From positions 1 through 55,253 of the forward strand of contig DAHUYL010000018.1 of NCBI GenBank assembly GCA_027315255.1: DNA of 55,253 nt. Reading direction: 5' to 3'. Each line of letters opens with the position of its first letter. Position 1 is the first letter of the stretch. The stretch comes from Solirubrobacterales bacterium. GTDB taxonomy: Bacteria > Actinomycetota > Thermoleophilia > Solirubrobacterales > Solirubrobacteraceae. A model generated the notes under the pieces. It was not told the origin of the DNA. It worked only from the letters and a program-made list of their open reading frames with translations, and did no database searches. Shown one piece after another: positions 23,366-32,621 of this stretch. The position numbers and the translations under genes were made by a program.

Positions 23366-25434
23366 CCGGTCCGTTCCAGGTTCGAGCTGAGGAGAGGCAC
23401 GAGGTCGCTTGCAGGATCGTCGATCAGGGCCCGGAATGCACGCGCGAACAGATGGCCGTAGGGGTCGGCGTCGTGGCGGCGGATAACATCGGCGAGGCCA
23501 CGGGCGCCGACAGCCCGGCGCTCCGCCTCCGACAGCCGGAGCACGTAGTGGAGCAACCCGATCAGAGCCTCGAGATCGCGTGGACGAGTCAGCCATCCGG
23601 TAACGCCGTCTTCGATCAGGCCCGCGATCCCGAATGCGTCGGTGCTGAGCACCGGAAGCTCGAACGTCATCGCATCGAGGATCGAGCGTGGTAGGGACTC
23701 GATGTCCGACGCGCACAGGAACAGGTCGGCGATCAGCAGCCAGGGAAAGATGTCGGGTGTCACCGGCACCAGCTGGATCCGGTCCGCGGCCTCCGAGCGC
23801 TCGATCTGCTGTCGAACGGCATCGGTGTAGCGGCCTGGAGCGTCGCCGACGAGAATCAGCCGCAGATGGCCGTGGACGCGCGCCAGCTCGTCAAACGCGG
23901 CAACAGCCGCCGCCTGTCCCTTGCGGGCCTCCACCGTGCCGAGCATCAGCACGACCGTGCTGCCTTCGGGGATTCCAGCCGCGGCACGCAGCTCATCGCG
24001 GCGAGCCGTAGCACGGAAGCGCTCGACTGCTTGCATGTCGACGCCATAGTCGACGACGAAGCACTGCTCGGGTGCGGAAAGGTGGGCGAACAGGTCTGCG
24101 GTCTGCCGGGCTTCGAAGACGAGCGCCCGCGCCGACGCGAATGCGTGCTCGAACCGATCGCGGACATGAGGGTGCACGCGCTCTGCGCCCCACGCGACGC
24201 GGCGGAAGACCGCCGGCGGGAAGCTCTCGTGGATTGCCCAGACGCACGGGACCCCCGAGCGACTGGCAGCATCGACTGCCCCGAAGATGCCTAGGGTGTT
24301 GACGAACACGACACCCGCGTCGTTGCCGGCGATCAGCAGCGCAAGCTCTTCGCACCGGCTCTCGTAGAGCTGGGCATCATGCGTCGCCGGCATGGTCGTG
24401 ACATGCACCTCGATACCCATCGACTCGAGCCTGCCACGAAGTGGGCCATCGGTCTCGCTGACAACGCTGAAATCTAGGTCGCTCACTTCTTGTGCCTGCC
24501 TCAACAGCTCAAGCAGCCAGAGCTGTCCGCCGCCGAGCGTCAACGCGTGCGTGAACACCAGGACCCTCGTGCTCCGTCGGTCGATCTGAGCGCGACACCG
24601 CGTGACGAGGGGCGTGTCGAACGAGCCGCCGTCGAGCCGCTCTGGATGCTTCCAGCGAACGAGATGGGTCGGCGAGCGCCAGCGGCGTCCGTCGAGGCCC
24701 ACCGCCTCGATGCATACGAGCGACTCCGCGCGAAGGGGCTGGCGCTCGAGGTCGAGCATCGCCCAGAATCCGCTTACCGGCGCTTCGGGGTGGAACGAGT
24801 GCGTGCTCAGGTCCAGCCGGTCGACATGGGACCGCGCATAGTCGCGAAGCTCGCCGTCGACGATAACCGCCACCCTCGCCACGCGGGTCCCTTCGAGCAG
24901 GCACCAGCCATGGACCTCGAGCGCCCCCGGCTCGAGCTGCGCCCCGTCCTTCGGCGAGTCGATAACGCCGAACCCAAGCGCGAGATCGGCTTGCTCGCCG
25001 TCCACCCAACGTGCCCAACGTACTGTTCGAACCTCCGAGCGCCATCGCCTGCCATCGGCACTCATCGCCTCAACTGATACGACCGTTTCCGAGCCAGGCG
25101 CCCGGGGCGACAGCTCGAGCACCGCCTGATAGCCGGCCGTGCGCGCCTCCGGGTCGCGCGATACAGCAGCGACCACGTCGTCGCGGCGCACGCCCGCTCG
25201 CGCCACTGCCGTGACCTCGCCGTCCACGAGCACCTCGACCCGGTCGACCTGCGAGCCCTCGAACAGGCACCAGCCATCGACCACCAGCGCGGTCTCGCTG
25301 CCGATCGCGCCATCACGCGGACGGTCGATCGCCCCGAGCGTTCTGTTCCCAGCCGCGGCTGCCGCCGGTCGCGATCCCGAGACCGTATCCGACGTGGCGA
25401 GGGCAAGTCGAGACCGCACGCTGCGCAAACGCAT
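23362..25434 (-). CDS. GT4 glycosyltransferase with two N-terminal Ig-like repeats
   Basis: 690 residues. Two repeats of about 110 residues (roughly 38-145 and 155-265) share GWCLFEGSQVDRVEVLVDGE / GWCLLEGTRVARVAVIVDGE, a final SADGRRWRS / GLDGRRWRS and a closing VRW. They look like beta-sandwich (Ig-like) modules. From about residue 290 a GT4 enzyme follows: VLVFTHALTLGGGQLWLLEL, VVLMLGTVEARKGQAAAVAAF, LILVGDAPGRY and SDIESLPRSILDAMTFELPV. In that last block the second Glu of the EX7E motif is Asp. There is no signal peptide, so it is presumably cytoplasmic. ATG 25434 is the first codon of the operon, with TAGGGT 6 bases upstream. Confidence 0.82.
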   Translation of the reverse strand: MRLRSVRSRLALATSDTVSGSRPAAAAAGNRTLGAIDRPRDGAIGSETALVVDGWCLFEGSQVDRVEVLVDGEVTAVARAGVRRDDVVAAVSRDPEARTAGYQAVLELSPRAPGSETVVSVEAMSADGRRWRSEVRTVRWARWVDGEQADLALGFGVIDSPKDGAQLEPGALEVHGWCLLEGTRVARVAVIVDGELRDYARSHVDRLDLSTHSFHPEAPVSGFWAMLDLERQPLRAESLVCIEAVGLDGRRWRSPTHLVRWKHPERLDGGSFDTPLVTRCRAQIDRRSTRVLVFTHALTLGGGQLWLLELLRQAQEVSDLDFSVVSETDGPLRGRLESMGIEVHVTTMPATHDAQLYESRCEELALLIAGNDAGVVFVNTLGIFGAVDAASRSGVPCVWAIHESFPPAVFRRVAWGAERVHPHVRDRFEHAFASARALVFEARQTADLFAHLSAPEQCFVVDYGVDMQAVERFRATARRDELRAAAGIPEGSTVVLMLGTVEARKGQAAAVAAFDELARVHGHLRLILVGDAPGRYTDAVRQQIERSEAADRIQLVPVTPDIFPWLLIADLFLCASDIESLPRSILDAMTFELPVLSTDAFGIAGLIEDGVTGWLTRPRDLEALIGLLHYVLRLSEAERRAVGARGLADVIRRHDADPYGHLFARAFRALIDDPASDLVPLLSSNLERTG

Positions 25435-25440
25435 GGCGAC

Positions 25441-25446
25441 ACCCTA
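25441..25446 (-). promoter_or_regulatory. Candidate -10 hexamer of the GT4/methyltransferase/GT operon
   Basis: TAGGGT reads on the - strand 6 bases before the ATG at 25434. The rest of the 230-bp divergent gap (25447-25660) shows nothing else I can name. Confidence 0.45.
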
Positions 25447-25660
25447 GCCGAGCCTCGCAGTGGCGACCCCGCGACGGCGCGGGGGCCTGCGTTCGCCTTC
25501 GAACGCGAGCGCGGACAGCCGCACGCGCAGCGCTTGACGGGACGCCGCCCGCGCAACTTCCACGCCGTCCACGGTTATATTGGACCGATGGCACAGCCTC
25601 CACAAGGCTTCGATCTCGCGCGCGCCGGGCGCCCCGGCGCCGGGACGGTGGCCCGCCGGG

Positions 25661-25666
25661 TACCGT
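25661..25666 (+). promoter_or_regulatory. Candidate -10 hexamer of the epimerase gene
   Basis: TACCGT ends 7 bases before the GTG at 25674. Both the hexamer and the spacing equal those at msrB. Confidence 0.45.
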
Positions 25667-25673
25667 GAGAGCC

Positions 25674-26621
25674 GTGCCGGAGCACGTCGTCGTGCTCGGG
25701 GGCACGGGATTCCTCGGAGCCGAGATCGCGCGTCGGTTTCTCGCATCGGGCAGTGCGGTCACGGCCGTCGCTCGGCACGAGCCGAGCGACCCGCTACGGA
25801 TTCGCCTAGCGGGGGCGCGGTTCGCCGTCGCCGACGCCGGCGATGCCCCTCGTCTCGCGCGATTGCTCGACGACTCCGACCATGTCGTGCACGCCGTCGG
25901 TTCGACGCTCCCCCAAGAGTCCAACGCCGCCCCAGCGAATGACGTCACGAGCACCCTGCCGTCAATCCTCACGCTGCTCGACCTGCTCCGGCGCCGCCCG
26001 CAGGTGGCGCTGACGTTCATCTCGTCAGGTGGCACCGTCTACGGGAACCCTAGAGAGGTACCGGTGAGCGAGTCCGCTGCCTGCCACCCGATCACCTCGT
26101 ACGGCGTGGTGAAGCTGGCCGCCGAGAAGTACATCGGGATGTACTCCGCGCTCTACGGACTTCGGGCTCGCATCCTGCGTGTCGCCAACGTGTATGGCCC
26201 TGGTCAGCCCGCCGGCCGAAGCCAGGGCATCGTCGGCACCTGTCTCGCCGCCGTGCAGCGTGGTGACACCGTTCGCGTATTCGGGGACGGTCGCACCGTC
26301 CGTGACTACATCCACGTCTCGGACGTCGCGACAGCCGTCGTCGAACTCGCGAGGACCGGCGGCCCGGAATCCGTCGTCAACGTCGGCAGCGGCGTCGGAC
26401 ACACGATCCTCGACCTGCTCGGCCTGATTGCGAAAGTGTCTGGCGTCGAACCTTCGGTCGAGTTCTCACCGGATCGTGGCTTCGACGTGCGAGCGATCGT
26501 GCTCGACACGACCCTGTTGACGAGCTTGATCCCGTGGCGACCTGCCGCCTTCGAGGAAGGCCTCCGCCATACCTGGAATGAGCCGCGACCCCAGATGAGC
26601 GTCGCCGCACACACCCGTTAG
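25674..26621 (+). CDS. NAD-dependent epimerase/dehydratase (extended SDR)
   Basis: About 315 residues. The nucleotide-binding motif is VVLGGTGFLGAEIARRF. A Ser region (TFISSGGTVYG) and the catalytic SYGVVKLAAEKY follow, then RVANVYGPGQ and FGDGRTVRDYIHVSDVA, all typical of UDP-glucose 4-epimerase-like enzymes acting on nucleotide sugars. The exact reaction is not certain; GalE-like and related 4-epimerases share these motifs. GTG 25674 is preferred over GTG 25665, because the Rossmann strand begins four residues later and TACCGT ends 7 bases before it. It heads a run of + strand genes to 34721. Confidence 0.85.
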   Translation: MPEHVVVLGGTGFLGAEIARRFLASGSAVTAVARHEPSDPLRIRLAGARFAVADAGDAPRLARLLDDSDHVVHAVGSTLPQESNAAPANDVTSTLPSILTLLDLLRRRPQVALTFISSGGTVYGNPREVPVSESAACHPITSYGVVKLAAEKYIGMYSALYGLRARILRVANVYGPGQPAGRSQGIVGTCLAAVQRGDTVRVFGDGRTVRDYIHVSDVATAVVELARTGGPESVVNVGSGVGHTILDLLGLIAKVSGVEPSVEFSPDRGFDVRAIVLDTTLLTSLIPWRPAAFEEGLRHTWNEPRPQMSVAAHTR

Positions 26622-26649
26622 TGCGCTGCACCCCCCATCCGCTGCTTCG

Positions 26650-28518
26650 ATGACAACCTCGTCTCGACTCCGTCCGCTCCGTTCCGTGGGCGGCCGGTTG
26701 GCCACCGCTGCGATCCGTCGCGCAAATCCCTCGGCTCTCCGGAGCAAATGGTTTCTCCTGGCGATCGTCGCCGTATGCGGTCCGGTACTCGCCAACGGTG
26801 CCTGGGTGATCACGCAGCGACATGGCCAGCCGCTCGACATCGACGAAGCGGGTTACGTCGCGATGGCGCTCCAAGACTATCTTGGCCTGCACTTCGGAGG
26901 GCTGTCGGGCTGGTGGCACGAGATCGTCAACCAGCCGGTCCAGGCCCCATTGGCACCCGCGATCGCGTCACTGTTCGACTTCGTCACCGCGCCGAACTCC
27001 CTGATCATCAACGCGCTGATGGTGTCGGTCCTGTCATACGGCGTCATCCTGCTGGTGACCTTGGGCTTGACCGCCGATTGGCCTCGGGTCGCACGAGTCC
27101 TCGCATTCTTCTTTGTCGCGAGCTCACCGGGCCTGATCCAGTCCAGCCGGAGCTTCGTGTTCTCCGAGACCGCTGCTGCGTGTCTCGCGGCGGCGCTGTA
27201 CTTCGCGCAGCGAAGCCGCTCGTTCACACGTACCGGGCCGGCGCTGGCGTGGGGCGTGTGCGTCGGCCTGATGCCACTCACGCGCACGATGACGATCGCG
27301 TTCGTGCCGGGCGTGGTCGTTGCCGCGCTGGCACCGGCGATCGCTCGTCGATCCCGCTCCGGCCTGGTCCGGATTGGCGCTGGACTCCTCGTCGCCGCCG
27401 GGGTAGCAGCCACGTGGTTTGTCCACAACTTCACCGGTGTCTATCGTTATCTGACAGGGGCCGGTTATGGTGCTGCTGCCGACCAGTACGGCAACACGAA
27501 GGTCCACTGGAGCATCTTCTCGCCAACGAACTGGCATTCGTTCCTCGTCAACATGACGAACACGTACATATTCGTCGGAGGGCTGTTGTTCCTGCTCGTC
27601 GGCTGGCTGGCGTGCGTGGTGGTTGTGACGCGACGCGGTCTACGACTCGGCCGCTCGGGCTGGTCGTCGCTCCTTGCCGGTCTTGAGGGCTGGGTTGCGA
27701 CCAGCCCGCTCGCGCTTGCCTGCGCAATCGTCGCAGTCACCGGCATCCTCGCCTTGATGTCGACTCCCAATCAGGGCAATGGCTTCATCGTTCCGTTGAT
27801 CGTGCCGCTCATGATGGTCGCCGTTCGCGGAGCGATGATCGTGCTCGAAAGAGCCGTCCATCCACCTGCGACGCTGCCACGCCGAGGCGTCCTTGCCTTG
27901 AGGGTAACCACGCTGACCGTGGCCGTGGTATCGATCGGTCTCGCGGCCACGGCCGCGGCGATCACGTTCGAGCCGATCACGCGCGAGGTGCGCTACCGCG
28001 CCCAGATCCCGGGGGGCGACAGGCTCGCAGTCTGGGATTCGACGGCCGTCCTACGCGGCTACGAGGACGCAGGAGCCACAGCCGAGGATCCGAATCCCGC
28101 CCTGCCCGCGGTCGGACGGGCATGGCTTGCCGCATCGCATACCGTCGACAGCCAGATCTGGCAGACCGCGAGATCGACCAGTCGCGTTCCGTTCGCCGTG
28201 TTCACGTTCATCGCACACATGATCAACACGAACACGATCGAGGTCGATTCGCTACTACAGCACCAGACGGCGATTCCGATCGCGGCGATGATGCCCTCGC
28301 GTTTGCACAGGGGCGTGCCCTACTACCTGGCACAGGTGGCATCTGCGAGATCGGCTGTATCAGTCGTGGCGACGCTGTCACCCGGGCCGGATCAGTTCAT
28401 TCCGACGGTCCCGGCCGCGGCCGGCCTCGCGTACGTCAGGCTGCTGCACTTCGTTCCGTTCGCACGCGACCGCCTTCCCGACGGAGCGATCTTGACGCTG
28501 TGGACGGCGCCCGGCTAG
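26650..28518 (+). CDS. GT39/GT-C-type membrane glycosyltransferase
   Basis: 622 residues with about eleven membrane segments. After the first segment the outer loop reads GQPLDIDEAGYVAMALQDY; the DxDE pattern matches the catalytic acidic loop of PMT/ArnT-like enzymes, which use polyprenyl-phosphate sugars. TPNQGNGFIVPLIVPLMM occurs late in the membrane domain, and a C-terminal extracytoplasmic part of about 180 residues follows (from about AAAAITFEPITREVRYR on). The donor could be the mannosyl-phosphate lipid made by the 14467 gene (inference). The ATG at 26650 has no visible promoter hexamer or ribosome binding site and lies 28 bp after the epimerase gene, so read-through is likely. Confidence 0.78.
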   Translation: MTTSSRLRPLRSVGGRLATAAIRRANPSALRSKWFLLAIVAVCGPVLANGAWVITQRHGQPLDIDEAGYVAMALQDYLGLHFGGLSGWWHEIVNQPVQAPLAPAIASLFDFVTAPNSLIINALMVSVLSYGVILLVTLGLTADWPRVARVLAFFFVASSPGLIQSSRSFVFSETAAACLAAALYFAQRSRSFTRTGPALAWGVCVGLMPLTRTMTIAFVPGVVVAALAPAIARRSRSGLVRIGAGLLVAAGVAATWFVHNFTGVYRYLTGAGYGAAADQYGNTKVHWSIFSPTNWHSFLVNMTNTYIFVGGLLFLLVGWLACVVVVTRRGLRLGRSGWSSLLAGLEGWVATSPLALACAIVAVTGILALMSTPNQGNGFIVPLIVPLMMVAVRGAMIVLERAVHPPATLPRRGVLALRVTTLTVAVVSIGLAATAAAITFEPITREVRYRAQIPGGDRLAVWDSTAVLRGYEDAGATAEDPNPALPAVGRAWLAASHTVDSQIWQTARSTSRVPFAVFTFIAHMINTNTIEVDSLLQHQTAIPIAAMMPSRLHRGVPYYLAQVASARSAVSVVATLSPGPDQFIPTVPAAAGLAYVRLLHFVPFARDRLPDGAILTLWTAPG

Positions 28519-28591
28519 TGTGAGGACGGACTGAGATCATCGAACCTGTGCAGCATCGGACTGACCCGGCGCTCGCTATTGCCGCCGTGCC

Positions 28592-30412
28592 ATGACCGGA
28601 GTCGCTGACGCCGCGCCGCTATTTCCCGCCTTCTCACGTCGGCTTCGCCGCTGGCCGATGCTGTTGGCCATGTTGATCTACGGGGTGCTTGCCTTGGGCG
28701 CCAACTGGCCCGACTTCCCGGGCGACCCGCACCTGATCCGGGCCGGCGATTTATCGCTCGACACGTGGTTACTCGCCTGGAACCCGTACGCCCTCCTTCA
28801 CGGCCAGAACCTCCTCGCCACGAACTTCGTCAACTACCCAGCTGGAGCCAATCTCGCCCAGGACACGAGCATGACCCTGCTTGGCCTGCTCACGGGCCCC
28901 TTGACGCTGCTCGTCAGCCCGGTCGCGAGCCTGAACTTGTTGCTGTGGCTGTCTCCAACCTTGTCTGGTGGTGCGATGTTCTTCGTGCTTCGGAGGTTCG
29001 TCGCTCGCGACATCGCGGCGTTCTTGGGGGGCTTGCTCTACGGCTTCTCGCCGTACATGGTGTGCGTGCAGGGCAACCATCTCCATCTTGCGTTCGTTCC
29101 GCTGCCGCCGCTGATCCTGTATGTCGCATACAAGGTGTTCCGCGACTGCCGTTGGCAGGACGGCGCACTGCTCGGACTGCTGCTGTCTGCACAGATGTAC
29201 ATCTCGTCGGAGATCGCCGCCACCACGACCATCATCGGCGGCTTCGCCGCGCTTGTGTTTGGGCTGCAGACTCCGCGGTCGACTTGGTCGAGACTACGTA
29301 GCGCGCTCGGACCCTTGGCAATCGGTGGGCTGATCACCCTGGCCATCAGCATGCCCTACGTACTGGAGATGACCACTGGCCCCTACCTGATAACGAACCC
29401 GACCGGCTGGATCGGCGGACGGATGGCCGACCTGCTCAGCCCGATCCTGCCGACGTCCCTGCAGAGGTTTGGTCCGACCTCGTGGAAGGCAACAGCTGAC
29501 ACGCTGGTCCAGGGCTCGACCTCTGAAGACGGGGCCTACCTCGGGATCCCGCTGATTCTCCTGCTTGTTGGCTTCACGGTCTACCTGAGGCGCCGTCGCG
29601 CTGTCGTCGCCGCCTTCGCGATGGTCCTCATCACGCTCGTTTTCAGCTTCGGGATCTACTTGCAGGTGGACGACCACTTGACCTCGATTCCGTTGCCCGA
29701 CCTCGCGTTGCTGCACGCGCCGATCTTCCAGAACCTGATCCCAGTCCGGTTGGCGCTGTACGAGTTCGTGTTCGCCGCGTTGATTGTCGCGATCGGTTTC
29801 GACGCGTTGCTGACCACGCCGCGACGGCGCTTGACCACCAGCGCGTTCGGACTGCTCGGTGCCGCCACGGTCATCTCCCTGCTTCCGGCATGGCCTGCCC
29901 CGGTCGGGCCAGTCGGCGTGCCCCCGTACTTCAGCAGCCCGGCTGTCAACCGCATCCCGCGCGGTGCAATCGTGATGATGACCCCATACGTGTCGTCGAT
30001 CGACCCAGGCCCGAGCATCTTCCTGGCGCTGGCGAAGTTCCGCTTCCGCATGGTCGGCGGGTATGCGATGTTCAGCGACCATGGAAACGCCAGCACAAAC
30101 CCGGCGCAATTACAGCCCGACGCCGTCACCCAATACATTTCTGCGATGGACACCAACGGCGGGCAGGAGATCGACGGGATGCCGATCCCGCATTTCGGCC
30201 AGCGCCTCATCTGTGACACCCGTACGTTCCTTGCGATCAACGGGATCCAGGTCGTCCTTGCCACCGACGCCGGGGATGATCCAGCCGCAGACCGGCGCCT
30301 GTTCGTCGATGCAATCGGGGCACCGGCGAGCGCCTCCGATGGAGCCTACCAGTGGTACGACGTGCGGCAGCGCCTGCGCGATCCGCCGCCCGGACGCCTC
30401 AGGTGCGCGTGA
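28592..30412 (+). CDS. GT-C-like membrane glycosyltransferase, paralogue 3
   Basis: 606 residues, about eleven membrane segments. The outer loop has GDLSLDTWLLAWNPYALLHG, with an Asp before a Trp-rich stretch as in the proteins at 16900 and 18714. FLGGLLYGFSPYMVCVQGNH and HLAFVPLPPLILYVAY match the corresponding segments of those paralogues, and LLHAPIFQNLIPVRLALY matches their PGFAEALPIRL region. The C-terminal extracytoplasmic domain differs more. I infer a related but separate sugar-transfer step. The 73-bp gap upstream holds no clear promoter, so transcription from 26650 is likely. ATG 28592 begins about 23 residues before the first segment. Confidence 0.72.
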   Translation: MTGVADAAPLFPAFSRRLRRWPMLLAMLIYGVLALGANWPDFPGDPHLIRAGDLSLDTWLLAWNPYALLHGQNLLATNFVNYPAGANLAQDTSMTLLGLLTGPLTLLVSPVASLNLLLWLSPTLSGGAMFFVLRRFVARDIAAFLGGLLYGFSPYMVCVQGNHLHLAFVPLPPLILYVAYKVFRDCRWQDGALLGLLLSAQMYISSEIAATTTIIGGFAALVFGLQTPRSTWSRLRSALGPLAIGGLITLAISMPYVLEMTTGPYLITNPTGWIGGRMADLLSPILPTSLQRFGPTSWKATADTLVQGSTSEDGAYLGIPLILLLVGFTVYLRRRRAVVAAFAMVLITLVFSFGIYLQVDDHLTSIPLPDLALLHAPIFQNLIPVRLALYEFVFAALIVAIGFDALLTTPRRRLTTSAFGLLGAATVISLLPAWPAPVGPVGVPPYFSSPAVNRIPRGAIVMMTPYVSSIDPGPSIFLALAKFRFRMVGGYAMFSDHGNASTNPAQLQPDAVTQYISAMDTNGGQEIDGMPIPHFGQRLICDTRTFLAINGIQVVLATDAGDDPAADRRLFVDAIGAPASASDGAYQWYDVRQRLRDPPPGRLRCA

Positions 30413-30446
30413 CGGCGGCGGGTTGAATCTTCGCTACAACTGAGAC

Positions 30447-32615
30447 GTGTTGGCTATCCGCGCCGGACCGGCCAATCGGTTGGCGCATATCCTGAGAGCT
30501 GAAGCATCTGTGAACCATCGAGCGATCGGCACGCGGCGATTCCGCGACGTGAGCGTGCCGCTTTCCGCGCTCCGAGAGCGCTTGGACAGCGACTCGTCTC
30601 AGGTTCGCTGGATGGTCGACACCGAAGGTGTTCAGGGCCGAACGCTGGTGCAGCTCGCCGGCGACGTGGTGACGTTTCCGCTGCGGCTGGATGGTCCGGC
30701 GACGCTTCGTGGACGGGTGCGGCTATTTCCTGCAGATTGGCGGGACGGGACCGGCGCAGTGGAGGTCGCGGCAACGGTGGTTCGGGCAGACGGATCGCGA
30801 TGGCGGGTGTGGTCCCGATTGCTTGGTGCTGCCTCAGCCGGCGGGCATGCTGACGGCGTCGCGCTCGAATGCGCGCTGCCCGCGTTCGAGCACGCGCTCG
30901 TGCTGACGGTTTCGCAGGTCGGCGCGGGCAACCCCCGCGCCGTCGGTCGCGCAATGTGGTTGGACGTCGAACTCGGCGTGCACGCGCCGGAGAGCGCCGG
31001 ACCATCCGCACACGAGCGGGACGCCGGGGAACAGGGGGCGCTGTCAGTGATGGCCGGCCCGGAGCCGCTGATCTCGGTGCTGACGCCCGTACACGACCCG
31101 CCGCTCGGGCTGCTCGAGGGGACGATCGGCTCGGTTACCTCACAGACGTTCCACGGGTGGGAGCTCTGCCTGGTCGACGACGGCTCCCGCGACCCCGAGA
31201 TCATCGCGGCACTCCAGCGCCACGCTGCCGGGGATCCGCGGATCCGACTGCTTCGTCACGAGGTCGCCCGCGGGATCGCGGCGGCGACAAACGCGGCGCT
31301 CGAGCTCGCCGCCGGCAGCTACGTCGCGCTGCTCGACCACGACGACACGCTCGAGCCCGCAGCGCTCGAGGCGGTCGCCTACGCGATCGCGCGAGACCCA
31401 TCGCTCGACATGATCTATACGGACGAGGACATTGTCTTTGGCGAGCGTCGTGTCTGGATCCATCACAAACCCGCGTGGTCGCCGGACACGCTGCACACGA
31501 ACGGCTACACATGCCACCTAGGGGTCTACCGTCGGGCGCTCGTTTCCGAGATCGGCGGCTTTCGGACGGAGTTCGACGGCTCCCAGGACGTCGACATGAT
31601 CCTGCGACTCGTCGAGCGCAGCGACCGCATCCACCACATCCCGCAGGTGCTCTACCACTGGCAGGCTCATCCCGAATCGACTGCCGGCGGTGATGCCAAG
31701 CCGTATGCCTACGTCGCCGCGCGTCGAGCGATTGCCGAGCACCTGGCCCGGGTCCAGGCGCCGCCGGCGCGCGTCGAGCACATGCTCCCTGGCCTGTATC
31801 GGGTGGACTTCGAAGTCGACCCTGCGCTCGAGGTGGACGTCGTCCTTCAGGCGAGCGACGCACCTTGGCTGAGGCCGCTGGCGAAGTCGCTGGCCGAGCA
31901 GCGAGGCGTGAGCTGGAAGCTGGTGCTGACCGCGGACGAGCGGGCGCTGCCCGCCTGCATGCGCGCGCTCGAGGCTGCCGGCATCACCCGCGGTCGCGTT
32001 CACGCGGTCCCGTACCCCCGCGGAGTCACCGCCGCTGACGCGCTGGCGCGCGCGACCGCCGAGGCAGCCGCAGAGCACGTGGTCATCCTCGAAGAAGCCG
32101 TGGTCGGCCTCACGCACGAGTGGCTGCGCCGCATCGTGGGCTATCTCGCCGCCCCATCCGTCGTCGCCGCGGCACCGGTTGTCATGTCGATCGATGGGCG
32201 CATCGCACATGCCGGCGTCGCCTTCCCGAGTGGTTTCCCGCTGTTTCTGCTATACGGCACGCGACCGAGCATGGACAGTCACTTCGGCTACGGAACGAGC
32301 GTGTATGACGTGAGCGCCGTGAGTGGCGTGGTGGCAACCACGAGGACCCGCCTGCAGGCCGCCGGCGGGCTGCGGCCGGAGCGAGAGAGCCTGATGCTGG
32401 TGGACTACTGCACGCGGGCATGCGTTGGGCACGAGCGGGCCGTGCTCGTGCCGGATGCCCGGGTCGGCGCGCTCGATCCGAATGCCTTGATCAACGACCT
32501 CGACAACCTGCGCCGCCAGCAGGACGAATGGCTGCGCACGCGCGAGGGCGACCCCTATTTCAACCCCAATTTCCGCTCCGACCGCGGCGATCTCGTGGTC
32601 GCCCGGCGTGACTGA
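30447..32615 (+). CDS. Large GT2 with novel N-terminal domain and degenerate second GT2 domain (copy 1)
   Basis: Up to 722 residues. Residues about 35-185 form an uncharacterised domain (VPLSALRERL, LRGRVRLFPADWRDGTGAVEV) that also opens the next protein. The first GT2 domain (about 205-445) is intact: ISVLTPVHDPPLGLLE, LCLVDDGSRDPE, YVALLDHDDTLEP and YHWQAHPESTAGG. The second GT2-like domain (about 460-722) keeps family landmarks such as IAHAGVAFPSG and DPYFNPNFRSDRGDL, but where relatives have NDD it reads VVILEEAVVGLTHEWL, so it is probably inactive. GTG 30447 has TACAAC 6 bases upstream, an imperfect hexamer. GTG 30510 or 30549 would fit the paralogue's length better, so the start is uncertain. 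Confidence 0.78.
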   Translation: MLAIRAGPANRLAHILRAEASVNHRAIGTRRFRDVSVPLSALRERLDSDSSQVRWMVDTEGVQGRTLVQLAGDVVTFPLRLDGPATLRGRVRLFPADWRDGTGAVEVAATVVRADGSRWRVWSRLLGAASAGGHADGVALECALPAFEHALVLTVSQVGAGNPRAVGRAMWLDVELGVHAPESAGPSAHERDAGEQGALSVMAGPEPLISVLTPVHDPPLGLLEGTIGSVTSQTFHGWELCLVDDGSRDPEIIAALQRHAAGDPRIRLLRHEVARGIAAATNAALELAAGSYVALLDHDDTLEPAALEAVAYAIARDPSLDMIYTDEDIVFGERRVWIHHKPAWSPDTLHTNGYTCHLGVYRRALVSEIGGFRTEFDGSQDVDMILRLVERSDRIHHIPQVLYHWQAHPESTAGGDAKPYAYVAARRAIAEHLARVQAPPARVEHMLPGLYRVDFEVDPALEVDVVLQASDAPWLRPLAKSLAEQRGVSWKLVLTADERALPACMRALEAAGITRGRVHAVPYPRGVTAADALARATAEAAAEHVVILEEAVVGLTHEWLRRIVGYLAAPSVVAAAPVVMSIDGRIAHAGVAFPSGFPLFLLYGTRPSMDSHFGYGTSVYDVSAVSGVVATTRTRLQAAGGLRPERESLMLVDYCTRACVGHERAVLVPDARVGALDPNALINDLDNLRRQQDEWLRTREGDPYFNPNFRSDRGDLVVARRD

Positions 32616-32621
32616 CCCGCG

